Source: Papaver somniferum
Taxonomy: Eukaryota; Streptophyta; Magnoliopsida; Ranunculales; Papaveraceae
DNA length: 64,000 nt
Direction of reading: 5' to 3'
Assembly: GCF_003573695.1 (NCBI RefSeq)
Contig: NC_039362.1
Location: 181,369,977 to 181,433,976 of the forward strand
Shown one piece after another: positions 32,901 to 44,130 of this stretch. The translations under genes and the position numbers were made by a program. Numbering within the stretch: the first letter of the stretch is position 1; each line of letters starts with the position of its first letter. Below the pieces are notes generated by a model. It did no database searches and was not told where the DNA came from. It was given only the letters and a program-made list of their open reading frames with translations.

Positions 32901-34121
32901 GTTTAACATGTTTAAAAATTTCTTCATCCATGTTGTTTGAAGTTTCAGAAAAAAGATCAGAGAAATAACTGTTTAATACCTCTTCTATTTCCTCTCTAGA
33001 AGAGACAACCTTACCAGATTTATCTTGGATGCAGTCAATGTTATTTCTTTTCCTTCTTTTTAAAGTAGTTACATGAAAAAAATTTGTGTTCCTTTCTCCT
33101 AAAGCAATTGTGTCGTTTCTAGATTGTTGTTTAGCTATTTCCTCTTGAGTATCGTAAAGTTTTTCTAGCTCTAACATCTTTTATTTACTACGTCAGTGTT
33201 TGTAAGTTTTATAGGTTTAGCAGATAAATAATCTATTTCCTCAAGCAATACCTTTATCTGTTTATTTGGTTTCCCAAAGATATCTCTTTTCCAAGAACTC
33301 AAGTTTTCACCTAACACTAGTATGTTTTGGATTAAGTTATCAGATGGAGATAGTTGTAACTCATTCCAAGATTGTTTTATGACCTCTAAGCATGTAGGAT
33401 CCTTAATCCAAACATCGTAGAATTAAAATGTAGCAATGAAACCAGTATTTAAAGAACTTAAAGTTAGACAAATAGGTCCATGATCTGAACCTATTGCCAC
33501 CATGTTTTCCAGAGTTGCCTCATGGAATTCAATGGTTCATTCAGCATTTGCCAAAGCTCTATCAAGCCTCTGCTTGATGTTACCCTTGAAACCTAAGTCT
33601 TCTAATCTTGTTCTATTCAAGAGATTTAACATAGGTTCTACTTTTTTCCTATCAAAAGGCAGTCCTCCCTCTTTTTCCTCACTATTGAATATAATGTTTA
33701 GATCCCCTATGACTAACCAAGGCATTTGGTTTAAGTTTACCGAATAGGCTATTTCTTCTAAGTATCCCATAATTTCTAGCTTGTTTTCATGTTTTGGAGC
33801 TCCATAAAAGTAAGTTAATAACCATTCTTTTGAATTGAAATTGTTTTTAAAAATGACATTAATCATGTTAAGGTTCCATTGAATCACTTCAAAGTGAAAA
33901 CCATCCACCCAAGCAATTGCTAGACCACCAGCTATTCCATCTGGGTCTACAATGTGGGTGTTTGGGAAAAAATTTAAAATATTTCTCATCAAGCTGCTTT
34001 GAGACTTGGTTTCAGATAAAAAGAGGATGTCAGGTTTTTGAGTGTTTAAAAGATTGTGCAAGTGTTGTTGGGTTTTTTTTTCTTACCACACCCTTGTGTG
34101 TTCCATGCTAGGATTTTCATG
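29908..34121 (-). mobile_element. L1-type LINE, near full ORF2, degenerate
   Basis: Minus-strand element ending in a poly(A) tail (poly-T at about 29908-29925). Endonuclease, reverse transcriptase, zf-RVT and plant-type RNase H follow in the order known for plant L1 elements. It is inserted in duplicated-unit sequence: copy B tail lies to the left (ends 29832) and tRNA-like copy 3 to the right (36037). The 5' end is not defined; sequence up to about 35960 may be its 5' UTR. No exact target duplication was found by eye. Confidence 0.85.
29952..34121 (-). pseudogene. LINE ORF2: endonuclease, RT, zf-RVT, RNase H
   Basis: Starts MKILAWNTQGCGKKK at 34121; an extra A in the following poly-A run shifts the frame, after which endonuclease continues (KPDILFLSETKS, WLVIGDLNIIFNSEEKEGG) to 33537. 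RT begins about 33177 (LKPNKAPGPNGFPVSFFKHN, FRPIGLCN) and goes on at 32580 (QSAFLSSRQI, KIDMSKAFDRVNW, RGIRRGDPLSPYL), with the catalytic FADD intact at 32093-32104 in another frame. zf-RVT lies at 31366-30503 (LFTWKCLQDTLPTKGKL, CIFCKHAIESTYHLFFDCSY) and RNase H ends at 29952 (VIEGDNQVTINYLQGK, RRANKVADLLAKK). Several stops and frameshifts (33537, 32599, about 32164, 30503) mean it is dead. Confidence 0.85.
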
Positions 34122-35970
34122 GGATAAACACAGAGAAAAATGATGAAGAGGTAAAAGTAGTGATATAATTCCTGAGTCTAGTGAAACCTCAACATAAACA
34201 GTCCAACAGAGAAACAGGATAATTGAAAGCAAGCAATCAACCAATTAAGAAGACAAAAGAGTTAGGACAATCAAATAAAAAACAATACAAAGAAGCATGA
34301 GAGATTTTTAGAATTTGCGTACCTGGATTCCTTTGATTTTTTCAGTTGGGGCAATCATAAATAAGCAAATCGACCAATTGAGTTATGGAGGGGAGGATAT
34401 AGAACCAGACACCATTGCTAAAATTAGCAGGGATCAATTAACCTATTTCATCAAATCTTCCAAACTCATAAATAAACCACCTAATCAGAGAATTTTGGAT
34501 TTCCACTACTATTAAGAGCACCGAAGAACAAAAATTTTGCTGCTCATTAAAAGGGTCCAAATAGCCATATTTAAAAACTAACCCACCATAAGGCAGTCAC
34601 CCATTGAAATAAATCAGCACAAATGATATTCACTGAACCCTATTGAAATAAATTACTAATTTAAATGAAGAGGAAAAAGGAAGGGGAAACTCATCAAACG
34701 AAGAAGAATTTTATCAGAGAAATTCAAGAGGTATACTTTGACCAAAAGGTATTAAAATGTTTCATAAAGAGAACCCACGTGTTGTCCTACCACGTGACAA
34801 CGACCTACTAAAACCATTTTTTCTTTCTTTATTTATTTTTTGAAAGCACACAAAACACTCTGTTTGATAATTTTTTAAACGGCACCATGATGTAACATCG
34901 TCAAAACGATATGGATGAATCGGGCCCTAAGACCAAGCACACAGGATTCACCAACCCGAAATATTTCCTTTTCATTTTTGAAAACAAGCACCAGCAGGTA
35001 TTACTCCCTAAATAAGAGAGATATTCGAGCTAAACCGGAACCACACAGTGAGGAACATATCCAACGATGAAATCACCCAAATTAGAACAAACTAACAGAA
35101 AAAATTTAGAATTCTCAAGAAACTCCCGAAAAAAAAAAGAACACTGGGACTGGACATATATCCTATGCTTGATTTAATCCCAATTTACCACCTCAACTAT
35201 GAATCTCAGTTATTAGATCTTTCTACTTCTTCAACCCCCTCATTCAAAAAATTATCAACTCGATCTAAATTTAATGAATCTAAAGAAAACCCCTCCTATC
35301 ATTTGTTCAATGTAAAGCCAGACATACATATAATCAATAACATGACGAAATATTCCCGGATATTATGCTTAATTTCTTACTATGTTATTTCTCAAACTCG
35401 AAGAAAGATCGACACCTCTGCACCCATTTAACATCAGGTTCCCAAGGTCTGTATTGACAGTCGATTGATTTCAACCGTAGAGAAGAGCAAAACAACATCC
35501 CAATTTCACTATATTATGAAATAAAAGAAGAATCAAAAGAACAGAGAGATTAAGATGATTGCCTCATTTTTAGTAGTGTGGGTTAGTTTTATCCAAATTA
35601 AGATCCGGCTGAAATCCTAAATGTGCTCAGGCAACAGCAATAAACATAACAAGAAAAAGATAAACAGTTCTTTCTCAAAATCAAGGAAAAGTTCAACACC
35701 TTTCTACCCATTAAACATCAGGGTCCCAAGGTTTGAGATGATTTCCTCCTTAGAGATGAGACAAGCAACAAAAACAATTTCAGAAAATTGAAAATTAACA
35801 AAGGAAAAAAAAATAAAATAAAAGAGGAGAAATTTATTAGACATAGATCTATATCCCACCCTGATTCCATCCCTTCCCCCACTTATTTCTGATCGATTTA
35901 CATATTTATTCAAGGGAACCCAGTTGAGGAGATTACTCCATTAGGCATTAGGGGAAGGTTACTGTTTGAG
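34122..35970. other. Non-coding sequence upstream of the LINE, possible 5' UTR
   Basis: No ORF1-like protein (RRM or CCHC knuckle) is visible. A short block is repeated 288 bases apart (CACCTCTGCACCCATTTAAC-ATCAGG at 35409 and CACCTTTCTACCCATTAAAC-ATCAGG at 35697, both followed by CCCAAGGT), hinting at partial tandem duplication of leader sequence. The LINE/host boundary cannot be placed. Confidence 0.35.
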
Positions 35971-36036
35971 AGAGGAAGAGAGGATGACAAGTACACCTAA
36001 GCCCATCAGTGCGGAACAAAACGACAAAACAAAATG

Positions 36037-36078
36037 GAGATGAAGGGCATCGATCCCTCTACCTTTGAGCTACATCCA
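36037..36078 (-). pseudogene. tRNA-Ala-like remnant, copy 3
   Basis: On the minus strand GGATGTAGCTCAAAGGTAGA is joined directly to GGGATCGATGCCCTTCATCT; the anticodon arm has been deleted. Flanks match copy 2 (CCCATCAGTG-GGAACAAAACGACAAAACAA). Confidence 0.6.
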
Positions 36079-36304
36079 TGTTTGATTTTGAGATGGCCAC
36101 CATGTTTTTCTACTACTGATATTATACATGTCTCTGTTTTAAGACTGTTCTGTACAAGGAGTTTTGGATTTGAAGCTCAGTGTAGTTTTTTTGTTCTTCT
36201 TAAAAGTAAAAGAAGAACTTCACTGTCACCGACGCCTAAGTTTAAGCAGTGAATGAAATCGAACATAATCGACAACGTCTATGATGGAATGTCATCAAAG
36301 TTAC

Positions 36305-36560
36305 TGATGTCAACTATGTCATACTCACTCCTTGTTTAAAGGCACCACCCCAATCGGTGTAACCTTTAAATGGTGAAGTCCTTTTCTCATCTTCAACTTT
36401 TTTTATCTTTCTAGTTCTCTTCTTTACCTTGAAAAAATATACCCCGAAAAGAATCAACCAGTAAAAATGACAAAGGTCATCAAATTGGAACACAAGATTT
36501 CAATATCACCACCATAATCTTTCTTGCATTTGCACGCAACACACACAAGAATCGAGATTA
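36305..36560. repeat. Duplicated tail segment, copy C (left part only)
   Basis: GTCATACTCACTCCTTG, CACCCCAATCGGTGTAAC, ATCAACCAGTAAAAATGACA and CTTGCATTTGCACGCAACA match the other copies; the remainder of the tail is missing and non-homologous sequence begins near 36560. Confidence 0.7.
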
Positions 36561-36699
36561 TGGTTTAAATTTGCTCCGTGGGGGACTTTACCATTTTTCA
36601 TGTGATTGTACTGGGCCTTAAAATTTGGAAACTTAAAAGTCTTGAAATGTTCATGGGTTCTTTAGCCCAAACGGGTCAAATGCCAAGAAACCTTTAAAC

Positions 36700-37250
36700 T
36701 CTGGTTACAATGGACGAGTAAACTTTTGTCTAGTCTAGGTTATATGGACGAGGATTAATAAAACTAAAAACTGATTATTATATCCCTAAGTCATATTTAT
36801 TTTTATTTTTCTTTCTGTTTCAGATAAATCTTACTCTTTTTCTATGGTCGATAGGAAAATCCAGGTGTAATTTTCCACATCATCGATAGAAAAATTCATC
36901 GGTATCATCTTTTCCATCATCGACACCATCGTTCTCACCATCCATCACCACCACAAACATCAACACCAGTTTGATTTCAGTCGGTATCACCACCACTGAC
37001 TTCACCATGATCGACAATCAAAAACCATTATAATACCCAAATTTTTCATTAAGATTTCTCAGTTTCATAAAGTTTAGGGTTTTGTCTTCCATCATTTTCG
37101 CAAATGAGCACTCGTATGTTTCGTAACCCTAATTTTTCATATTGATTTTATTTTATAAACTCGTTAATTTCGCATGCGTATATCTACCAAAATTTATGAG
37201 ATGAGTGATTTTATATGAATTATGAAATTTTGGTTTGTTTTTTCTCTTCC
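36700..37250. other. AT-rich intergenic sequence
   Basis: I see no gene. A CATCATCGAC/CACCACC-rich stretch lies at 36870-37020. Confidence 0.45.
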
Positions 37251-37541
37251 ATGAACATGGATGAAACTGGTATCATCCTGTATTGGACCTGAAATTTATG
37301 AGATGAATTGATGATTTTACGAGATAGATGATATCTTAGTTGTTGTTGTTTTGTTTTGTTTGTTTGTTTTTTTTCATTTTTTATTGCTTAAACGTGGATG
37401 AAACCGGGTATCATCATGTTTTCAACCTAAATTTAGACTTTTTTTCTTGCGTAAACATGGATGAAACAGGTATCATCCTATTTTAGATTTGGTTGAATTT
37501 TTTTTCATCCATGTTTAAATTAGTATGAAACTGTATCATCT
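37250..37541. repeat. Minisatellite, left part
   Basis: Degenerate units of about 60-70 bases with the core ACATGGATGAAACTGGTATC then ATCCTGTTTTAGATTTGGTT and TTTTTTTCATCCATGTTTAA. Unit cores occur near 37255, 37391, 37456 and 37527. The array is interrupted by a LINE and resumes at 39070. Confidence 0.7.
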
Positions 37542-39065
37542 TTGAATGGAAATTGGATTGAATATTATAAAAAGTCTTCAATTTGGCCTGGTATTAAGTG
37601 GGTTGCTCCTGAGGTATTTGACCATTCCAGATGGTTAGTTGGAGATGGAGAGAACATTTCTATATGGTGTGGAATTTGGATTAAAGATACACCTTTGAAT
37701 GTAATTTTTCCAGAAAATTCTGCTATGCTCCAAAATCCAGATATGAAAGTAGCTGAGTTAATCTGTGATGGTGATTGGTTAATTCCTGATAACTTACTTG
37801 ACTTCTTTGAGCCTTCTAAATTACCTGTTTTGGATGACAAAGGAGATAGAAGAATTCGGATTAGCACTAATACTAGTGAGTTTTCAGTTGCTTCTGCTTA
37901 TGAATGCATTAGAAAGAAATTGCAAAATCTTCACTGGAAAAAAATTGTACGGCATAAGTCTGTTCATCCTAATTTAGCTAGAAATGTTTGGAAACAGGTG
38001 ACAGGAATAGTTTCTGCAAATGATAAGACGAAGAAAAGAAAGTTTCAATTAGCTTCCAGATGCCCTTTTTGCAATAATTTGGAGCATATTCTGTGGTTTT
38101 GTGACTTTAGTGAAATCATTTGGAGTTGGCTTGGCGGTATTTTCAGTTTCATTAATCCAAAATTATTTGAAGATATCCTATCTTTTGCAAAACACAAAAG
38201 CCCGGCTGTGAAGGAGATTTGGAAAGTTGCAGCACTAGTAACTTTGAAAGAAATTTGGTTTCCGAGGAACAGAATGGTTTATGAATAAGAAACTTATAAT
38301 TGTGAATCTTTAAAGAAGAGAATTATAATGTTTACTAAAGAAAGTGATGTTAGAATGTCAGGTACAATGTGGAATTCTGCATATGACCTGCAAATTCTAA
38401 AATTCTTTGAGTTGAAGTGTAGAAGAGTGAAAACAGCCAAGATAGCTCAAATTTTCTTTTATCTGCCTGATCCTTCTTATTTCCTCATTTGTTGTGATGG
38501 TGCTTCAAGAGGCAACTCAGGTGCAGCTGGTTATGGTTTCATTTGCAGGAAATGGAATGGAGTGTTTGAGTTTGTTGTTTCGGGAGGTTTAGGAACTGCT
38601 ACCAATTTTCTGGCAGAAATTTTTGCAATCATTTGTGCAGGAGAATGGGCAGTGAATCAACAAATTCTTAAAGTATGTTTCAGGTCAGACTCCCATATTT
38701 TCAATCTGGAAAAGTTCCCTGGTGGGTCACTACTAGATGGAATTGAATCAAATCTTCTCTGCAATCTGGAAAAGTTCCCTGGTACCTCATACATAGTTTC
38801 AGAGAGATAAACACTTCAGCAGATCTATTGGAAAAAAAAGGGTTATGCTTACGCTAAAGGAGAAAGAAGAAATTATAGTAATTTTCCTAGTTTTATAACA
38901 AAAATTGAAATTCCAGATGTTTCATACTACAGATTTAGCTAGACTTCTCATTTTTTTCTTTTTTGTTTTCTTTCTTGATCTCCCTGAGGCAAGGGTAATC
39001 TTGTAAGTTTTATTACAATTTTGAGTTCTTAATAAAATTTTGAGTATTATCAAGTAAAAAAAAAA
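37542..39065 (+). mobile_element. 5'-truncated LINE (zf-RVT and RNase H only)
   Basis: An open frame at 37542-38288 carries the C-terminal part of ORF2 with zf-RVT (RCPFCNNLEHILWFCDFSEI). A second at 38328-38810 carries RNase H (CDGASRGNSGAAGYGFICR, LAEIFAIICAGEWAV, RSDS) and, after a partial duplication (FNLEKFPGGS/CNLEKFPGTS) and frame change, NTSADLLEKKGLCLR. It ends with an AATAAA-like region and poly(A) at about 39055-39065. Endonuclease and RT are absent, the usual result of incomplete target-primed reverse transcription. Both ends are minisatellite sequence. Confidence 0.82.
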
Positions 39066-39069
39066 TCTT

Positions 39070-39370
39070 ATCGTCTTGTTTTAATTGAAATTGGTATCAT
39101 CTTGTTTTAGATTTGATTGAATTTGTTTTCATTCATGTTTAAACTTATATGTAATTGGTATCATCCTATTTGATTTTGTTTTCATCCGTGTTTATACTAG
39201 TATGAAACTGGTATCATTATGCTTAGATTTGGCTGAATCTTTTTCATCCATATTTAAATTAGGATGAAAATGGTTCCATCATGTTTTAGATTTAGTTGAA
39301 TTGATTTTCATACATATTTAAAGTTGGAAGAAAATCGGTTTCACTTTAGATTGAGTTGAAGAATTTGGAA
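39070..39370. repeat. Minisatellite, right part
   Basis: Continues the left array: unit cores at about 39090, 39150, 39207, 39265 and 39335 with TTGGTATCATC, GATTTGATTGAATT and TTTTCATTCATGTTTAAA motifs, increasingly diverged to the right. Confidence 0.7.
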
Positions 39371-39764
39371 GAAGTACGATTATATATATATATGTTGATG
39401 AACGTATCCAGTTACATCATTTGTTAACTATTGAAATTCAAATAAGCACTAGATGTATCCAGGTATATCTTGAAGCTATTTTTGTGAAATTTTTCCAAAC
39501 TCATTTATTTGTATTTAGGTTATAAGTGATCTGCGAAAGAAATACGATATGGAGGAGTCAGCTATTTCAGTCAAATTATGAAGCTTACGAGAGAAATGGA
39601 AGAAAAAGTATCAACTGTAAGACTATATAAGATCTTTAACATGTTTGAATCAAAAAATGACGATTTTCATATAGAACCTAGCAGAGGCATTTCTCAACTT
39701 CTTATATTGACGCCCAAATTAGTAATTGTAAATGAACAAATGCTTACATTTTTTATCTACAACG

Positions 39765-39887
39765 GTGAATCAGGAGAAGATTGTAGAAGCTGGAGGCATT
39801 TTATCCTTGTTGATGCTTGTTAGAATCTCAGAGGATAGTATGATATGTAAGGTATCTGCTGGCACTATTGCGAACCTTGCAATGAAT
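39765..39887 (+). pseudogene. Armadillo-repeat exon of a kinesin (ARK/KIN-UA type)
   Basis: 41 codons read VNQEKIVEAGGILSLLMLVR then ISEDSMICKVSAGTIANLAM, one and a half armadillo repeats closely resembling the ARM tail of plant ungrouped kinesins. A GTAAAT donor follows at 39888. The acceptor side lacks an AG (CTACAACG), and the next ARM exons are not found. Upstream, 39520-39640 may be coiled-coil-coding exon remnants (VISDLRKKYDMEESAIS) but with stops. An isolated gene fragment; ARIA-type ARM proteins are an alternative source. Confidence 0.6.
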
Positions 39888-40470
39888 GTAAATATGTGGA
39901 ATTGGTAAATTTTTTCCTTTTCGGTTACTTATTGTACTAGATTCTATTCATTTACTTTAACTAACTTGATAAGATTTTATTTCAAAGTGTCACACATCAC
40001 TGCCAGCCGAGCACCATCTGCTTGTAATCTGCCATAGATGGGAAAATGTAGCATACTCAAGCATATGAGTAACTCTACCACTTGTTCTCGTGTACTAGGT
40101 TGCGAAGGGCATTTTAATGGAATTCTGGTATAATGGCATTTAGTTTTAATTTTGTTTTAAAATTGGCTTGTCAAATGGTTCAATTGCCCTTCCTCTGATC
40201 TACTGATGGGAGTGAGGTTGACTTTGGATTTGACCAATTTTGTGATGCTATAACTCTATTTGGGGAATGTAATCTGGTTGAGCGCTAAAGTTGTTGAACT
40301 CATACTTATTGAAGCTCGTCAGCAGCAATGTGAACATTTTTTTTCTGCCTAGCCACCTGGGCTTTTATCTTCTTATAGAACAAAGCTATAAATAAACAAG
40401 TTCGAAATTCCTTCATGTTACCAATTTTAAAATTTACGACAGTTTACAGAGACAACAAAGTAGTACTTTA

Positions 40471-40685
40471 TGTTGGCATTTATGTGTTTTGAGCAGTAAA
40501 TCTCCATTTTGTTAAACTAATCTTGTTTATACTATGTTAAGTCGGATTAGTCTTAATCCACATTAAGGTATGTTTATGGTATTAATCATGCATTAAAGAC
40601 TAGCCTAAGGTTAATGCTAAATAAGGTTGAGCGTAAGCATGACATGTCCTTTAGATTGACATGTCATATTAGGTGTCCTACAACT
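40471..40685 (+). repeat. Left LTR-like repeat of the non-coding element
   Basis: See pairing with 42430-42645; begins TGTTGGCATTTATGTG. Confidence 0.6.
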
Positions 40686-42429
40686 CATGATGGAAAGGTT
40701 GGAGTGACATGTGGTAAGCATGATTAGGACTCTCTTCTAGCCTCACATGTTTTCTAAAAAGCAAATTTGTTTTCATTTCATTATGAAGTAATGTGAGGAA
40801 ATAAAAGTTGATAATAAGTCATAAAGGTTTAAGTGTCTTGAGTGTTTCCATTTCCTTATAACACAATCAGTTTTTGTATGAACTATATGTAGTGTCACTA
40901 CTATGTACGATGTTGATTTCAATTAGTTGTTGAGTATACTAATACTAGTTTGTAGTCTAATTTTAGCATGTAGTGGGCTTATAAGTTGTTTAGTGGTAAA
41001 GCATAAAGATTGAGGAGCTGAAATTCCAACATTCAATTTCTATTTCGCCTAGTTATTACATATTCAACAAATAGGGTGATTGTAAGGATGAAGTTTTGGG
41101 TCGTTTTCTTTCTAAGGTTGTAGTTCTTCTCATATATAGTGGTTTGTTACTTCATGCTTGATAGCGTGGGACTGAAAATTCAGGAGAACAGGTATTGGAA
41201 CAGTTGTAGAAGGTTTGTGTATCACAATCAAGGTATGTTCACATCTGCAGTATATGTGGACTTCTCAACATGGTGGTTTTTCCGTAAGTGTGAAGTCTGA
41301 ATTTTTCTGTTTTGAAAAATTGTAACTTGTAGTAATTTGTAGCTTCCATTACTCGATTAAGTGTTGCCAAGGTGATAAGTATGTGGAAGTGTTCTGGTTG
41401 TTTGTTTTGATTGATTTAGAAATTGTAAACACGAATCTTGCTCAAAGGTGTTTTGTATTTATAAAATTTGACGTTAATCAAGTCTCGTATGAGTGAAAGA
41501 TTTTCATATGTGAATTTTTCATAAACTTATTAAGACCCATTCTGTGTCGTATTTTTTGCCCAAAGGTGATTTGCGATGATACCGAGTTTTGTTTTGAGTT
41601 TATGATGTTATTGTTCTTTCTTATTGGTTATTATCTATATGCTTTGTAAGTATAGAAATATAAAGTGATAATAAGCATGTATGTGTTGTGAGTGAATCAG
41701 AAATTCAGTGGAAGTGATGTTTTGGCTTTGTCATCATGTTTGTTCCCATATTGTGTGATGTTTATAATTTTTCATGTTTTTGCGTATTGGGCATGCTATT
41801 ACTTTGTTTGTTTGAATAGATGTATAAATTGATGATAAGCATAATTCGGTGTATGTTGTGGCAACATTTGAAGTTAAATGGGAATATGATGTTTATGACT
41901 TTATTATCATATTTGTTTCTTTACTTTTGTAAGGTGTATATGCTTATCTAGTAGTCTCTGGTAGGAGATATATGGTTCTCATTCGATATCATCAATGTCC
42001 TAAAGTTCTTGGTCTCATTGTGAATACGAGCATAGTACTTAGAGCAAGTCAATGGGGATATCAATAAGGAGAAAAAGTGGGTAGCGTAAGAGCATATATG
42101 TGCAGCTTGAATGGCTTCAAGCCAAGCCAATAAAGTTACAAGTGCAATTCAGTTTTCTCATAAGTTTAAGCCAAATAAAGTTCAGTTTGGTTTTGGCGTA
42201 AAGTTAAGCTAATAAAATGTTTTCCGTTTTGAAAAAATAAAATGTTTTACTTGAGAATAGTAGGCCGTCTACTTTTCTGATTGTAGAAATGCCTTACTCA
42301 TCTTAAATGTGACGTGTAGGTCTCTATAGTCGAAGGCTAGCATACTATTTGACTCGAGTGTACGGCTAGCATAAAAATTCTTTTATAAAGTTTTTTAAGA
42401 AAAGTTTTGTTGCTTAAACAAGTGGGAGA

Positions 42430-42645
42430 TGTTTGCATTTATGTGTTTTGCGCAACAAATGTCCATTTGGTTAAACTAATCTTGTTTATACTATGTTAAG
42501 TCGGATTAGTCTTAAACCGCACTAAGGCATGGTTATGATAATAATCATGCATTAAAGACTAGCTTAAGGTTAATTCTAGATAAGGTTGTGCCTAAGCATG
42601 ATATGTCTTTTAGCTTGACATGCCATATGAGGTGCCCTATATAGC
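42430..42645 (+). repeat. Right LTR-like repeat of the non-coding element
   Basis: Begins TGTTTGCATTTATGTG directly after the purine tract ending at 42429. Confidence 0.6.
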
Positions 42646-42652
42646 CATGAGT

Positions 42653-43309
42653 TTTCCAGCCGATGATTGCAAACTCTCACAAGTCATTAAAAAGAAAACG
42701 GTTGCATGAACTACTAAATAACAACACTTCCATAGCAGTATGATTTCGCATTGAAACCTATTGAACCATTCACCTTAAGATATTTATATCCATTCCAAAG
42801 GATTTGTTAATTCTGTCATTGAAGCTTACCAAGTTTCACAAAGGTATTTTTCATTATCTCCACTGGACTGGTAACTCCTCTTGAATTTGATAACCCATGG
42901 AGTAATTTTGGGATTTATTTAAATTTAGATGATAATTGTTGTTAATACGGATGTTTTTTCTTTTGAGACATGCATTTATTAATTAACTAAATAGTAATTA
43001 TATGTGGGTATTTGGTACCATAGAGTCCTTTCGAAAATTTTGGTTATGGAAGATTGTGATTACGTGGTTCAAGAATTTTTTATAGAAAGATTTTCGACTA
43101 AGCTTTCATCTGTTGCGTAATTTGCCAAACCATTGGCTGCCTGGTTTCGAATACACATGTTATTCGGTCGTCGACATAGCAAAATAGGTGACAATGACAC
43201 AAATGTTGCAAGAGGCTTTGGATTTGAACTTTAGCATGACCAACCTCTAAATGTAAGCATGGTTTGACCAAAGAAAGTGCAACCTAACCAAAATTGACCC
43301 CTTCTTTCA
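42653..43309. other. Intergenic sequence without a gene
   Basis: AT-rich, no supported feature. Confidence 0.5.
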
Positions 43310-43915
43310 TGGAAAATGTCATACTCACTCCTTGGTTAAAGACTCACACCAATCGGTGTAACTTTTAATAGTAAAATCCTTTTCCCTTCTTTAACTCCTG
43401 TGATCTTAATTTTTTCTTCTTTAGTCTATACCTTTAATACCAACCAGTAAAAAAAAAAAAACAAGTGGGAGGAGAACAAGATTTGAATAGGGCTATCGTT
43501 CCCAAATCTTTCTTGCATTAGCAATTTAGCATCACAAACATGAAACACACACACATTTGCACGCAACATCCCTCTCGTGACCCTTTGCAATGCTGCACCA
43601 TCCTCAAGCCACACATCCATATTAGTAGATTATAGTACTCTACAACTACAAAACTGGTACTAGTATTCTCTAGTTACACGATTTAAGGTCAAAATTTTAC
43701 CACCCAAACACTCTTCGAATGATGAAAACCATATCATCAAAACAAACTCACTCATCATATCAAAGTCAGAGAGTCTGTCAAGTCTCTCTGCAGCAGCACA
43801 GACTTGTCAATGTCCCTTGTCTTTCACTTTCTCTTACTCTTCCAAACCAAACCAAAGACAAAAAGAAAACAACAAGAAAAAATGTCATCAGAAAAATAGA
43901 TTTGATTTCCCACAC
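43310..43915. repeat. Duplicated tail segment, copy D (beside the patellin gene)
   Basis: Shows GTCATACTCACTCCTTGG, ACACCAATCGGTGTAAC, ATCCCTCTCGTGACCC, TCTCTAGTTACACG, GCAGCACAGACTTGTCAATG and ATAGATTTGATTTCCC. It ends about 215 bases from the patellin stop codon, and no tRNA-like or promoter copy accompanies it. Confidence 0.75.
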
Positions 43916-44130
43916 ATAAAGCCAGCAGTATGGGATAATCACCTTTTTTAATTAGTCCTAATTAAAGGACACCAGACCCATAATCCACATTCCATAATCC
44001 AACTTTTTATACATCAAAAAAGGACTAAACTAAAGTACCATACATTTCCTCAAAACACAAGAGTACAAAACCTAATTAATTAATTAACAACTAATTAAAC
44101 TACTAATTTATTTGATGGATTTAATTAAAT

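Larger units (their letters stand above)
40471..42652 (+). mobile_element. Non-coding LTR retrotransposon (LARD/TRIM-like)
   Basis: Two direct repeats, 40471-40685 and 42430-42645, share TTAAACTAATCTTGTTTATA, CTATGTTAAGTCGGATTAGT, AATCATGCATTAAAGACTAG and TGACATG motifs with about 10-15 percent difference by eye. The right repeat is preceded by the purine tract AAGTGGGAGA and starts TGTTTGCATTT; the left starts TGTTGGCATTT. The 1.7-kb interior has no coding content. LTR right ends are unclear (similarity stops after GGTGTCCTA/GGTGCCCTA), so a target duplication could not be confirmed. Confidence 0.55.
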
